A stretch of 64,000 nt of DNA from Xenoacremonium recifei (taxonomy: Eukaryota > Ascomycota > Sordariomycetes > Hypocreales > Nectriaceae), in the NCBI GenBank assembly GCA_012184525.1, contig WOFQ01000074.1:1-64000 (forward strand), in the 5' to 3' direction. The stretch's first letter is position 1, and every line of letters begins with the position of its first letter. A program made the translations under genes and the position numbers. Under the pieces are notes generated by a model that saw nothing but the letters and a program-made list of their open reading frames with translations, ran no database searches and was not told the DNA's origin. Positions 11,311 to 22,729 of the stretch are shown piece after piece.

Positions 11311-12129
11311 AGAAACAAGATCGCTTCACTCAGTAGTTCAACCCTTAATCAAATAACATTTGATCCTATTTCCTGCATTTGCGCTCTCTTTGAGGTCAAA
11401 CTTGGCTTTCGCCCTAAAATCATCCTCCCTCGCCTCAGCGTTCTGTGAACATCCGTGAGGTGCTTTTCCTTACCACCGGGAATTCTCACATCCAAAAAAG
11501 TCTAGTTCACCAGAGAACGCAGGCTTGTCATTTCTAAACGACGACGTTCCTAATGCCACATAGACATCATGCCGATATAGAAGCTTGAGGAAAATCATCA
11601 ACACAACTATTCATGTTTGCGGACGAACATTGGCTACGCCAAGACCACAGGTCACAACACTACAATCGTCCGATAACTAGCAGGCATGATGTGCTAACTG
11701 GACCTGATCCAAGAATCTAAGGGCAACCCTGCACAGGTACATGCTTCGACAAACAGGGGTTCTCCATCATGGAAGTCATCTAAGCAGTACTAACTTTCTA
11801 TTAACTTCGCCCGAAGCGGATCGCTTGGTCCCCAAGAGCCAAGGCCTGAGGCCTGGTTCCAGAGGGAGCGGTTAGCCGCCTCCCGCCACTAACTGTGCCC
11901 TGCGCTAAACGAACTCCCCAGAGTTGGTACTCCGTAGTCTTGCCCCGGAAGCGGTGGTCTAACCCCAGAAAAACCAGGACAACTTAGGAGGATAAATAGA
12001 CTCCTTTTTACCCCAGGTTTCCCCAGAACTTCATAGAGAGGAAGAGGTCTTATGCGCATTGGACAGCCGCATTGCAATACTTGTTGACAAATAATTCTTC
12101 TTTCTACAATTGCCTTGCATCAACTCACC
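11311..12129. other. intergenic region before the alpha-glucoside-type MFS
   Basis: No gene seen. It carries one TACTCCGTA element at 11938-11946, one of six copies in the window. Otherwise ordinary promoter and 3' UTR sequence. Confidence 0.5.
11938..11946 (+). repeat. TACTCCGTA element (one of six in the window)
   Basis: Exact 9-mer TACTCCGTA or its complement TACGGAGTA occurs at 11938-11946, 16767-16775, 34273-34281, 52373-52381, 52482-52490 and 53678-53686, all outside coding exons. By base count alone about 0.5 copies are expected in 64 kb. Confidence 0.85.
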
Positions 12130-13821
12130 ATGAACAAAGACAACGACAACGAGAATAACGATGGCCAACCCCAAATCGTTGGAGACGAAGCTAACCCACC
12201 AGCCGAGGAGTTTGCATCTCTCGAGAGCCGACTCAAAGCATCCGAAGCGGCCCAGCGAGAGACTCAGATGCCACTCCTTCACTGCCTCAAGCTTTATCCC
12301 AAAGCGGCCATCTTCTCCATGATCATTTCTGCTTGCATCATCATGGAAGGTTACGACATCAACCTTCTGCAGGGTCTCTTCGCCTACACTCCCTTCCAGC
12401 AGCGCTATGGCGAGAAGCAGGGAGACGGATCTTACCAACTCTCTGCTCCATGGCAATCTGGTCTCGCCAATGGTGCCGCTGTGGGAGAAATTCTCGGTCT
12501 GTTCCTGAATGGCGTTGTCTCTGAGCGTTTTGGATACAGGAGAACTGTCCTGGTTTCGCTCTTCTTCGTCACGGGGTTCATCTTCATCCTCTTTTTTGCT
12601 CCAAGCGTCGAGGTCCTCCTTGTCGGCGAAATCCTATGTGGCATTCCATGGGGTGTTTTCCAGACACTGACTACTGTCTACGCCGCCGAGGTGTGCCCTG
12701 TGCAGATGCGTCCATATCTCACGACTTATGTCAACTTATGTTGGGTCTTTGGCACTCTGCTTGGCCAGGGAATTCTACGTGCCTTTGTCGAGAATGGTAG
12801 CAGCCAATGGGCCTACAGAATTCCCTTTGCCATCCAGTGGATCTGGCCGATCCCCATTGCTATCGGAGTTTTCTTTGCACCTGAGTCGCCATGGTGGCTA
12901 GTTCGCCAAGGAAGAATCGATGATGCTACACGAGCCGTCGAAAAGTTGACCTCTCGAAAAGCCGACCCGAACTTTGACGTCGACGCAACAGTCTCCATGA
13001 TGCGCTATACTCATGAATACGAACTCAAGACTACTGGCAACGCGACATACTGGGACTGCTTCAAAGGAGTTGATCTCCGAAGAACCGAGGTGACTTGCAT
13101 GGTCTGGGCGATCCAGAACTTATCGGGCTCCGGCTTTATGGGGTATTCTACCTATTTCTTCCAACAGGCTGGGCTCGACTCAACACAATCCTTCAATATT
13201 GCCATGGGACAGTACTCCCTCGGTGCTGTAGGCACGATTTTATCCTGGCCTTTGATCAAGAAGTTCAACCGTAGAACCCTCTATCTCGCTGGTCTGGCCT
13301 GCCAATTCCTCTTGCTGCTTGTCACCGGTTTCTTAGGCATCCCATCATCGAAGAATGTTGGGGTCTCCTGGGCAGTGGCAATCATGATGGTCCTCTACAC
13401 GGGTATCTACGACATGACTGTCGGTCCCGTTTGTTACGCCCTCGTCCCCGAAATGCCTTCCAATCGATTACGAACCCGAACCGTCGTCCTCGCTCGAAAC
13501 CTATACAATGTCATTAACATCGTGATGAATGTTATCATCCCATACATGCTCAACCCGACAGCGTGGAACTGGAAAGCCAAGTCGGGTTTCTTCTACGCGG
13601 GTCTCTGTGCTATCTGCTTCGTATGGACTTTCTTTCGACTACCGGAATCCAAAGGCCGAACTTTTGCTGAACTGGATGTCCTGTTTACGAAACGAGTCCC
13701 GGCCAGGAAGTTTGCGGAAACATCGGTTGCCCTGTTTGATGCTGGCATGGTTATTGAGAGGGGAACACCCGAAGGCTTAAGGGATGGGGATGGGAAGGCT
13801 GGAGTCGAGCATCTTGAGTGA
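12130..13821 (+). CDS. MFS sugar transporter, alpha-glucoside permease (MAL) type
   Basis: One intron-free frame of 563 residues from ATG 12130 (CACC context). It has a hydrophilic acidic N-tail (about 60 residues), then about 12 membrane segments with sugar-porter signatures: GYDINLLQ in TM1, SERFGYRRT after TM2, PESPWWLVRQGR before the central loop, and PESKGRTFAELDVLF after TM12. The pattern (PESPWWL, EVCPVQMRPY, PESKGRTFAELD) fits the alpha-glucoside:H+ symporter branch (maltose/maltotriose/turanose) rather than hexose carriers; substrate inferred. It lies downstream of the terpenoid-type genes on the same strand, but a carbohydrate role independent of them is more likely. Lack of introns differs from most neighbours. 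Confidence 0.92.
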   Translation: MNKDNDNENNDGQPQIVGDEANPPAEEFASLESRLKASEAAQRETQMPLLHCLKLYPKAAIFSMIISACIIMEGYDINLLQGLFAYTPFQQRYGEKQGDGSYQLSAPWQSGLANGAAVGEILGLFLNGVVSERFGYRRTVLVSLFFVTGFIFILFFAPSVEVLLVGEILCGIPWGVFQTLTTVYAAEVCPVQMRPYLTTYVNLCWVFGTLLGQGILRAFVENGSSQWAYRIPFAIQWIWPIPIAIGVFFAPESPWWLVRQGRIDDATRAVEKLTSRKADPNFDVDATVSMMRYTHEYELKTTGNATYWDCFKGVDLRRTEVTCMVWAIQNLSGSGFMGYSTYFFQQAGLDSTQSFNIAMGQYSLGAVGTILSWPLIKKFNRRTLYLAGLACQFLLLLVTGFLGIPSSKNVGVSWAVAIMMVLYTGIYDMTVGPVCYALVPEMPSNRLRTRTVVLARNLYNVINIVMNVIIPYMLNPTAWNWKAKSGFFYAGLCAICFVWTFFRLPESKGRTFAELDVLFTKRVPARKFAETSVALFDAGMVIERGTPEGLRDGDGKAGVEHLE

Positions 13822-14801
13822 GAGCAATGCTATCGTCAACTTTTGAGAGGCAGTTGGAAGCAGCTAGAAAGGCTTTAGGCCACCATGAAGAGATTAGTCC
13901 GCGAAACGTGCAAGTCGTTTGCCTTCTTGAACAAACTTTTAAATAAATATTGATTCCTTAGAGAAAAGGCCTCCCTTGAACGGAGAAGTCCAGTGTCATG
14001 ATAATGATGTTAGCTGTCTTATGCTTTGTCGTTTGAGCATCCACCCGCATGCAAATTTCCAACTCTCATCAAGCCTAAGCCATCCATAGACTGGCTAGTC
14101 TTTACCATTCCGACACATAGGCTACTGATAGATTGAGCAGCTTATAGCTCGATAGTTTTGAGGGGAAAAGACCCTCGTGCAATCCATTATTAATTTGGTT
14201 GATCATTTAATCGTGTCTTCGTGTATCTCTGTGGTTCAGGCACGGAATAGTTGTTAGCATGACCTGCTTCTCGATGAGCTCCACGACGGCCGGACCCTTA
14301 CTCATACTCGAGGCGGAATAGCGATACTGTTCTCCAATGATCCTAGCGTCTGACGAGAGGAGAAATATTTCCTGGACACGGCCCGGGGATGAGGGGAAGA
14401 ATCCTCCACCTCGTATGGCCCATACATCTGGCACCATGGAGGAAAGTGGCCCAGCGGGTAGCGGGTAGCCGCTGGACCGCCCAAGTCGCGTGTCACTACT
14501 TTTCGGCGAGTCAGGAGCCGATCTTCGTCACATCAGGTTATAGTGTCGGAATTCCTGTCCGTTTGTCTTCCCATGTCTAAGGTAGGACCGTGGATGATGA
14601 CGGCTCCCTCCAGATGTCCACGCCACATTGAAACGTAGGAGGCACAGAATAAACGTCAGTTCCGAAGGTCCAGCATTCTTCGCGACATATCTGAGTTCTT
14701 TGCAGCAAAAATACCAGCAGTCTCCTTCAAAGTTATAATAGGTCTCGGTCTCCATAAGATCTATCCCAATAGGAAGAAATATTCCACACAGGTCCAACCT
14801 C
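13822..14801. other. intergenic region between convergent genes
   Basis: It lies between the 3' ends of the MFS gene and the minus-strand regulator. It has short open frames without recognisable similarity and a small direct repeat (GCGGGTA twice near 14455-14469). Nothing else stands out. Confidence 0.5.
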
Positions 14802-17272
14802 TCACAATGGCTCAGTCCATCCCGGAGGCACTTGTTGAGGAGTCTCGCCGTCAGTCTCCAAAGTTGGACTAATCTGCCCTCTTAGTAAAGTGTCAAAGAA
14901 CACCATGTCCACGCCCTGGAATGCCCATTCGTTTCCGTCAGCAGCGAGTGAGGGGAACGAAAACTCCTGGTTGACTCCTTCATCAGTAAAACCTTCAATA
15001 TTCAGAACTGCCGATGGCTCAAGCGGCGGCTGTAATTGTATATAACTCTGCAGTTGCGGCGTCTGCCACTGCGATGACGCAGCATCGAATTGGCCCGCGT
15101 TTGTCGCAACTGTGCTAAAGAGACCATTCGTGGCGCCAGACTGTAATATGGGAACTTCAGGTATCTCTTGGGCAAAGGGTCTCGTAGATATTGCAGGGAC
15201 CGTCTTCTTAACACCCTCTTTCGCAATCATCATTGTGCCAAAGTAAGGGATAGCGAGATGTACAGAATCGTCGCTCTCCTCTACTTGAAATTCTTGCGAG
15301 CTGCTGCGATTACTACCAGCTGCGTAGGCGCCTCCATCCGCAGCCTCTGTCTCCATGAGTAGTAGGCGCTTAAGCAGCCGAGCGCTTTCGGACGACATTA
15401 TATCCTTTTTGACTTGGTGTAGATCTTCAAAATTCTGTATGACACGCTCGACGATGCCCCTATCACTCATACGTTGATGCACTAGAAAGTTCCCGGATCC
15501 GTGACGATGTGCATCCAGATGGGCCAGGATCAGGGTGAGAGAAGCGGTAAAGGAGAAGAAGTCAATTCCCCTGCAAGTTGTGGCCAGACTATTGACACTG
15601 CGGAATATGGTAAATCTGGTAAGGAGTTCCCGAGCTGCGTTTACACATGTCATGCGACTGTAGTCATAGCGGTTGTCGGGAGAAGTCCGAAGCATGAATG
15701 GGAGGTGGAGTTGTATCAAGAGATTGTAGTGATAGAACTGATTGAGGAATCTCAGAACGTCTTGGAAGAGATCCAACTGGCTGTCGCTGTCGCCAAGGCG
15801 ATCCACTGTCCACCATCTCGAGGGGAGCATAGCAGAAGCCTTCTGGAGCTCTCTGTCAATCTCTTGCGTGACTTTCCATTCCTCTTCTCCGTCATCATAG
15901 TGAGAGCTGTTTCTCTGCAGTATTCTCATCGTTGACATTGTGTGTAGTCTCTCAAGGCGCCCCATAGGTGTGTCAGACTGCATGTCAGCGTCCGAGACGA
16001 CGTTGGTGTCTGAAATATCAAGAGGAAGTCCCAGCATTAGCGATAGAGCTCGATCTGAGTAGACAATTCGGAACCATAGATGTCGAGGGTCGACTCGGGA
16101 ATCTGGGTCGAGCCGCCTGATTGATGAGGTCCTGTTCCGGTGCAGGCCCATGAGCTTTCCGATAGCAAGCGCCCGGTGAAAACGCAGCCAACTACGCCGA
16201 AGGCTCCCGCTATTGGCCTGTATAACTGCTGCCAAGACCAGGCATTGAAGGCCTTCTAATGTCCCGACCAAGTCGTCATCGTTGATGATGTAAGTTTCCA
16301 CAAGATAAAGCAGACGCCTGCTGACAACCTGCGGATCTTCTTCCATATCATTTAATTGGGGATGGAACTGTGGGAGGAGCTTTTGCAAGAAACCCGCAAG
16401 CATCATGGCCTTCAGAGCAAGGAGAACCGGATGGGAGTCGGGCGGTGGGATTTTGGTGATGTCTTCAAGCTTCTGATCTTGGCCATTAAAGACCTTGGAA
16501 TACGGCAGCCGCAGAATGAGATGAAAGAGCTCCCATGACCTGTTTGTAAGGCCAGCAATTATTGCCATGTCGTGTTTTGTAGGTAGCGCCGCATGCAGCC
16601 TTCTGGACAAGTTTTTATAGCGGTCTGGCTCATCGAGCTCCTGCCATTCGTCAAGTTCATCATCGGCGAAAGATGTAAGTAGGCTATTTTGTTCTCGTGC
16701 AGAGCGGAATTCACGCGCATTCACGCCCTGCAAGTCAATGATTGTCAGCGCATGTCCAACCTCCAGTACTCCGTAGTGTGGCCACTTACCACTCGGCGAC
16801 TGGGGGAATTTCTAGACTTAGAACTAAAGGCCTTCGATTTTGTCGTCGGCAATAGAGCCTCAGGATTCTGGCTTCCGTCCTGGCTTTCGGCCGAAGATGT
16901 ATCGACACTGCGGTACACAGGGCTTTTGTCCACCTTGTCGGGGCGGCGGTCCAGACTGTTCTTCACTAACTGCTCCACGAGAGCCTCCATCTTCCCCAGT
17001 CGATCGCTAACCACAAGACTCGATCCATTGAACGTGGTTGGCTCCTCGGGGAACTCTTGGCTGATGCAGCTGGTCGCCCGGCGCCGGCATCCCTCACAAA
17101 TCTCGTCTTCCGGGGATGTATAGTTGCACTTGATCTTTCGCCGCTTACATTCCCAGCAGCTGCGCGTCCCTTTACGGGTCTTTCTCCGCTTAGGGATTGG
17201 CTCTCCGCCAACAGCGGGTGGTTCGGCCGAGCGTTCCACTGGCCCCGGCATCGTGTCTAACGCTGTAGACAT
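14802..17272 (-). CDS. Zn2Cys6 transcription factor, 802 aa
   Basis: Two exons, 16790-17272 and 14802-16727 (62-bp intron with GTAAGT donor), give 802 residues. The zinc cluster is C39, C42, C49, C59, C62, C69 (CX2CX6CX9CX2CX6C) after a basic stretch PKRRKTRKG that also reads as a nuclear signal. The fungal-specific transcription factor domain covers roughly residues 240-520 (RSWLRFHRALAIGKLMGLHRN is its core). The C-terminal third is Ser/Gln/acid-rich and probably activates. The gene is divergent from the Gfo/Idh/MocA oxidoreductase across 384 bp that contains a perfect CCGCCG-N4-CGGCGG inverted repeat, a plausible binding site, so it may control that gene and itself. Intron 1 contains one TACTCCGTA copy (16767-16775). 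Confidence 0.93.
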
Positions 17273-17656
17273 CTCGAGCGAGTTCGAGGATAGCTAATTT
17301 TGCGCAGCCTGCACGTAACTCGCAGGGAGAAGAAGAATGAGGAGAGAATGAGCCCGAAGCTCGGCGGATGAAGGATCGATCTTGTTCGGGGCGTGCGGAA
17401 TTTGTGCGGAGTTGTCGTGGCTCTGGCTTAGTCCGCCGAATCCGGCGGGCCAAACAGCTTCAGGAAGCAAAACAATCACAAGCATGACCCCATTTAGGGG
17501 TATTTCTTGTAGTTTTAGACATTTTCGAATTTCCGTATTTGTAATAGAGAATGAATGATTGCAAAGTTTTATATATAAGTACCCAAGACCTATCGCTCCT
17601 TTGTTGATTTGGGCCATCTTCTTCATACAAAAGAGCTTCCGAAGCAAGTGTGCATT
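17273..17656. promoter_or_regulatory. divergent promoter of Zn2Cys6 gene and oxidoreductase
   Basis: 384 bp between divergent starts. It contains the inverted repeat CCGCCG (17433-17438)-AATC-CGGCGG (17443-17448), the everted/inverted CGG arrangement bound by many Zn2Cys6 dimers. A TATATATAA box lies at 17570-17578, about 80 bp before the oxidoreductase ATG. Binding by the adjacent regulator is inference. Confidence 0.55.
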
Positions 17657-19019
17657 ATGGGATCACTCATGAGCCGTGTATATACTGCCTTTTCTCCGCC
17701 AAAGGTGGAGAAGAAACGCGAATTGATCAAGTTTGGTATCTTGGGAGCAGCACGAATTGCGTAAGTCCGAAACTGCGGTTTTCCCTTTTCTTTTCTCCAA
17801 GTCAGCGTTGACTCTCAAAAGCCCTTTGGCAATTATTACGCCAGCCCAGTCTCATCCCGAGGTTATCGTGCAAGCAATTGCTGCAAGAGACCGTAAACGA
17901 GCCGAAGAATTTGCGAAGAAACATAGTATCCCAGACGTTAGGACGTCTTATCAAGGTGAGACTTGTCGTTTGATCCTGCAGACCGGACCGTTAGAAAACG
18001 GAAGTTTACTAACTCTTCGACATTATGCAGAGATTATTGATGATCCCAACATCGACGCCGTATTAATCCCGCTGCCAAACAATCTGCATTTTGAGTGGGC
18101 TGTCCGGGCCATTCGCGCTGGAAAACACGTCTTGCTCGAAAAGCCGTCAGTCTCTAACTCGGTCGAAGCCAAAATTCTCTTCAATCTGCCCGAACTCTCT
18201 CAACCCGGAGCTCCAGTGTTATTGGAAGCATTCCACAACCGCTTCCATCCAGCCGTTCAACTATTCCTCTCCTTGATCAATCCGGCCGATGTTGTGCATG
18301 TGCACACGGATAGTATGATCCCCGGCATAATGATAGGTAAAGACGGCATCGAATTCAACTACGACCTAGCTGGAGGCAGCATGATGTTCATGGGCACGTA
18401 CAACTATGCGATGCTGCGTATGATCTTTCGCGATGAACCCGAAGAGTGTCTCAAATGCGATACCCAAATTTTTAGCGATGGAGTTCACGACAAGTGCGAC
18501 TACGGGTTCACATCGAGCTTTCGGTTCCCTAATGGAGGGATAGGAGAGGCTACAAGTACGCTGAAAGGCCCTATCCTTTGGAAACCTTCCGAAGCACGAG
18601 TCACAACAAAAGAGGTCGTAGTCCCCGACAAGTCGCTCCCTTCTACCCAAGAGAAGGTTTTGACACGTCAAGTGATCCTACATGGTTTCCTACACGCCAT
18701 CATTTGGCATCGGATCGACGTAAAAGACGCCTATGTTATTCGATACAAGGCGGATCGTCGACCAGTCAAACAATGGGTTGAGTCAAAGTCGCACAAAGCC
18801 TATACCTACGAACAGGCCGGTGGTGAGTTTGTCAACTTACCTGGTGAGGACTGGTGGATGTCATATCGCTACCAGCTCGAGGAGTTTGTGAATCGGGTCA
18901 AAGGTCGTCCAACACAGTTTTGGGTGAGCGGGGAGGACTCGGCGAACCAAATGAAAATGATTGACATGGCATACGAGAAGAGCGAACTTGGGATCCGACC
19001 GACGAGTTCGTTCCGGTGA
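17657..19019 (+). CDS. Gfo/Idh/MocA-family oxidoreductase (D-xylose 1-dehydrogenase-like)
   Basis: Exons 17657-17760, 17822-17955 and 18031-19019 give 408 residues. The first splice rebuilds the Rossmann nucleotide motif GILGAARIA (residues about 28-36). AVLIPLPNNLHFEWAV and the catalytic-lysine motif GKHVLLEKP are hallmark features of the GFO/IDH/MocA fold; the C-terminal domain has GGSMMFMGTYNYAM. Eukaryotic members of this subgroup are annotated as NADP-dependent D-xylose 1-dehydrogenase or trans-1,2-dihydrodiol dehydrogenase. The 75-bp second intron is stop-free and in frame, so retention would insert 25 residues at a point where homologues usually run Q-E-I-I; removal gives the family pattern. 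This intron also carries CGGTCCGGTC on the minus strand. Confidence 0.9.
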
Positions 19020-19162
19020 TTCAAATATGTGTTTTTCCAGAATGGTCCTTTGCATTTTATATTAAGTGCCGTATCCTAAACAGAATGAATATAAAATTTG
19101 AACATCATTATTTACATATGAATTCATCCATCTTTTTTATTTAATTATTGTGTATGTAAATG

Positions 19163-20257
19163 CTACTCCTTAGGCCGCAGGTGTCGAATCACAAAGTCGA
19201 CTATATCATCTATTGCCTCTTTAGTTACATCTAGATGCACAACTAGATACCCATGCGGCGACCCGGGGTAGATTGTTAGTTCAGCATCATTGCCGGCAAG
19301 CTCCCATCGCGCCGCAAGTAGAACAGAATCATCAACTAAGCTATCCTCTGTGCCAACTGTGAACATAGCCGGCGGTAGATCATTGAGCTTGGCATACAAA
19401 GGAGACCATTCGGCCTTCTTTATTTCTTCTTTAGAATTCCAAACCTCTTTTGGAAGTGCCAGGGCGATCAGGTTCCTGCTTTCATCATCTTCAGGGAGAA
19501 CAGGCCCACGATCATCTGAGGTCCCAATACGGACGCTGGGCAGCAACGACAGATCACCAATGCCATACACGGACACGATACCGTCGAGTCGGTCGCGGAC
19601 ATTAATTCCCAAATCTCTAAGACCCAATGTTGTCTGCAGAGTCAGATAAGCGCCCGCTGACTCACCTCCTATGAATCGAAGGGAAGCCCCCAGGCTTTGC
19701 TCAGACTCCACGGACAAAAGATGGAGTGCCGCATCAATACAGTCCCAGGTCGCGGCTGGGAGTTTGAATTCAGGAGCCAGGCGATACTCGACGGATGCTA
19801 TAACAAGGCCCATGCGTTCTGCGAATTGTCTCAGGACATTATCATGAAGCTCTGCGGAACCAATCACAAAGCCCCCTGTTTATTCTTCTGTTAGTTATGT
19901 CGCAGATGGGTCTTAGAATGCTTTCTGAATAATCTCACCTCCATGAATGAACAAAAATACGCCTTTTGCCTCCCCTACTTGTGGCTTGAGGACACGGAGG
20001 GCAATATCATGGAGATCTTCTCCGTTTCGCGCCCTTGATTTCACCGTAATGGTCTCGGCATGTGGATCATAAATTGGGACATCGAAGACGCCTTTCCCTT
20101 CTTTTTCAAGTTGCCGGTATTCCTCCGCAGTCTCACAATCCCAGAAGTCGACCATGTCAACCTTATTGCGCTCGTACAGCCGGCTTTCTTCGATGCGGAA
20201 CCGAAGCCGCTCATCGGAGCAAGGCGCAAAGTGGTCGGCTAGAAGTGATCCCTTCAT
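19163..20257 (-). CDS. alpha/beta hydrolase, hormone-sensitive-lipase family esterase
   Basis: Two exons, 19939-20257 and 19163-19875, give 343 residues. The splice creates the oxyanion-hole motif HGGGF. The nucleophile elbow is GGESAGAYL (GxSxG), the acid is in EDSLVDD and the histidine in SPHGY, so the catalytic triad is complete and the protein belongs to the HSL/bacterial-lipase-like (GDXG) group. No signal peptide, hence cytosolic. It probably cleaves short acyl or lactone esters. It is divergent from the type-B carboxylesterase with 237 bp between starts, which holds a tandem CGGTCCG element, so the two esterases are likely co-expressed. Confidence 0.92.
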
Positions 20258-20357
20258 GTTTATACTTTTTATTACCTGTATTTCCCATCGTGATGCTTAC
20301 AGTTATGTTCCATAACTGGTTTATGAGCGTCGACTATCTCGACTTCTGCTATGGCCG

Positions 20358-20374
20358 CGGTCCGGCGGTCCGTT
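20358..20374 (+). promoter_or_regulatory. tandem CGGTCCG element in the esterase divergent promoter
   Basis: CGGTCCGG (20358-20365) is directly followed by CGGTCCGTT (20366-20374). It sits midway between the divergent starts of the HSL-type hydrolase (20257) and the carboxylesterase (20495). A near-identical tandem lies upstream of the hexose-type MFS at 24745-24762. CGG-based words suit a Zn2Cys6 regulator; the regulator is not known. Confidence 0.5.
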
Positions 20375-20494
20375 TACCCCACTTTCTACATCCCTCCCTA
20401 TCGTCGAGAAGTCCGTCTTGCGGTCACCTCACCGAAGAGTTTAGTCCCCATTCAACGATAGAGAAGGCATGGGTCGAAATACAAGTGTCAAGCC

Positions 20495-22250
20495 ATGACT
20501 ACCACGTTCCAACATGGAGATTCAGCTATGACAACCCGCGCCATGGCCGAAATCAACGTTTCCATAAGCGAGACACTCACGGTGAGGGGCTTCTTGTCGG
20601 CCCAGAATGTGGCAAACTTCTTAGGCATCTCCTTTGCATCGATCCCGGCACGCTTTCGATTAGCCCAGCCTGTCAATCTCGAGAGTCAAAAAGGCATCAT
20701 TTCTGCCACGGAGTACGGTCCAATATGCCCTCAGCCAGTTGATGTACCTCGACAGCAACGAGATCACTTATATGCGGGCGTTCGCCCATCCTCCACCTTT
20801 TCAAGGTCCGAGTTTGACTGTCTCAATCTCAACGTTTACACGCCACCGAGAAACACGAACACGTCTAAATTACCAGTCTTTGTCTGGATCCATGGCGGTG
20901 GGTGGACTGTTGGAGATGGGAACTCCGAGTACGGTGCGTCAAAGAAAACAATCATTCGTCTTCCTTCGTCGCACTAAGAACTATTAGACGGCAATTTTCT
21001 TGTCGAACAATCGATAGTTCTGAACAGACCGTTTGTATATGTTGCTCTCAACTATCGTCTTGGGTATTACGGGTTTTGTCATTCTAAAGAACTCAAGCAA
21101 GAGGCCGCCCGACATGGGGAAACATACTATGCTAACCAAGGGTTACACGATCAACGACTGGGACTCCAATGGGTATGTTAGACTTCTTGTTTTTAAGATT
21201 GGTGATTGATGTTGATTTCATGATCTGAATTATCAGGTGCAAAAACATATTCACCACTTCGGAGGCGATCCCTCCAATGTGACGATCGCTGGCGAGTCAG
21301 CTGGTGCGTGGTGTGTTCTTGCCCACCTACTGTCTGATGTGCCCGTCTGCCAAAGAGGCATCGTCATGTCAGGTCCATGTTTTGTCTTCCCGGAAGAGCA
21401 AGTATCACAAAGAACTTTTGATCGACTCATTGCGAGTACTGGTGTCTCTGATTCCTCTCCAGAGGAGAAGATCGCGGCTCTCCAGAAGCTCCCTGACGAA
21501 GCCATGGAGTCACTTCTTCAGGGCGCTTTCGCCAGACCAAGCTGGGATCCCAAATGGTTTTCGTCTTTGGGAGCGGCCCCAGGCTTCGTCGCAGACTTTG
21601 AGAATTTCCCTTCTTGGGTTCAAGGACTATTAATTGGTGCGACGAAAGATGAAAGTGCACTGTTTTGTCAACACACTCTATCTTGGTCGGCGGTCGAAGT
21701 CAAGGGGGCAGTGCGATCTGTATTCCCGAGTGGACAGGGTCTTGCTGAGGAAGTACAAAGTACCTATGGCCTCCAATATTCTGAAGACGATGCGATCGCG
21801 GTGCAAGCGTTGCTAAGATTGGCAACTGATTCGGTCTTTGCCCCGTTGCCCTACATCATTGCTGAGAAAACATTAAATGTGCCAGTCTATGTCTATCTTT
21901 TCTCTCAGGTTGACGTATCTCTCTCAAGCGTTTTTCGAGGCTATTCATATCATTCATTGGACAATGTCTTTGTGTGTCGATTACCAGCAGTTGCTGGACC
22001 ACAGGCATCACCAGATCTGAGAGCGACAGCAGATTCTATGACATCGGCTTTCTGTGACTTCGTATATGGACAAGAGCCGTGGGAGCCTTTTCAGGATGGT
22101 AGTAGGATCATGCGATTCGACGGAGAGAGATCAAGCATTGTTGAATTCGACAAAAGGGAGCAACTATGGAGAGGATTTATGACTAAGGATTCGATGAACA
22201 AGCTTTTTGCAGCAGGGATGAAGTTAATAACTCTGAAAAGGGTTGTATAG
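20495..22250 (+). CDS. type-B carboxylesterase
   Basis: Exons 20495-20933, 20988-21172 and 21237-22250 give 545 residues. Family landmarks run in order: NVANFLGISFA near the N-terminus, EFDCLNLNVYTP, the oxyanion motif WIHGGG, NQGLHDQRLGLQW, FGGDPSNVTIAGESAGA with the nucleophilic serine, and a downstream YHSLDNVF that supplies the histidine. There is no clear signal peptide, unlike secreted fungal type-B lipases, so an intracellular role is likely. ATGs at 20528 and 20543 are alternative starts, the latter giving MAEINVSISE as a compact N-terminus. With the divergent HSL-type hydrolase and the oxidoreductase upstream it could take part in breaking down an imported ester or lactone. Confidence 0.9.
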
Positions 22251-22729
22251 CCTTTCAACCATCAGCAACATTTCCTATTTACGTTGAACATACCAGGCTC
22301 AATTCGAAGTCACTCAAGGACAAATTTGCTTGTCTTAAAGAAATAATTACATCAGGTAGAAGCAGACGCAAAACTGTCTCTCAACTCCACATGATCTGCC
22401 TAACTTTCCTATACGTACCACAGTCTCAACAAAGCTTTTTCCATTATTTTCCAAAGGATGTGAAAAGGGGTGTCTTATTCCATCATTACCACGATTAGCA
22501 AATACCACTGTTCAGCGGCATAATATTTCCTTCTTCTCCACTGCTCGAGCCTGTTAAGGTGAGAATAGAAACAGAGTTTATTGACGAGGCTACTTTCTTA
22601 TAGTACTACGTATTAAAAGCAGCCAGTATCTCCAATATGCTACACAAACCAGACTATTCAATATTCGCTCCGTGATTGACCATTTAATGAGCAACCTGAA
22701 TGGTTTGTCACCGGTTTCAAGACTCGGGT
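22251..22729. other. intergenic region between convergent genes
   Basis: 3' flanks of the carboxylesterase and the hexose-type MFS gene. No open frame or repeat worth naming was seen. Confidence 0.5.
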
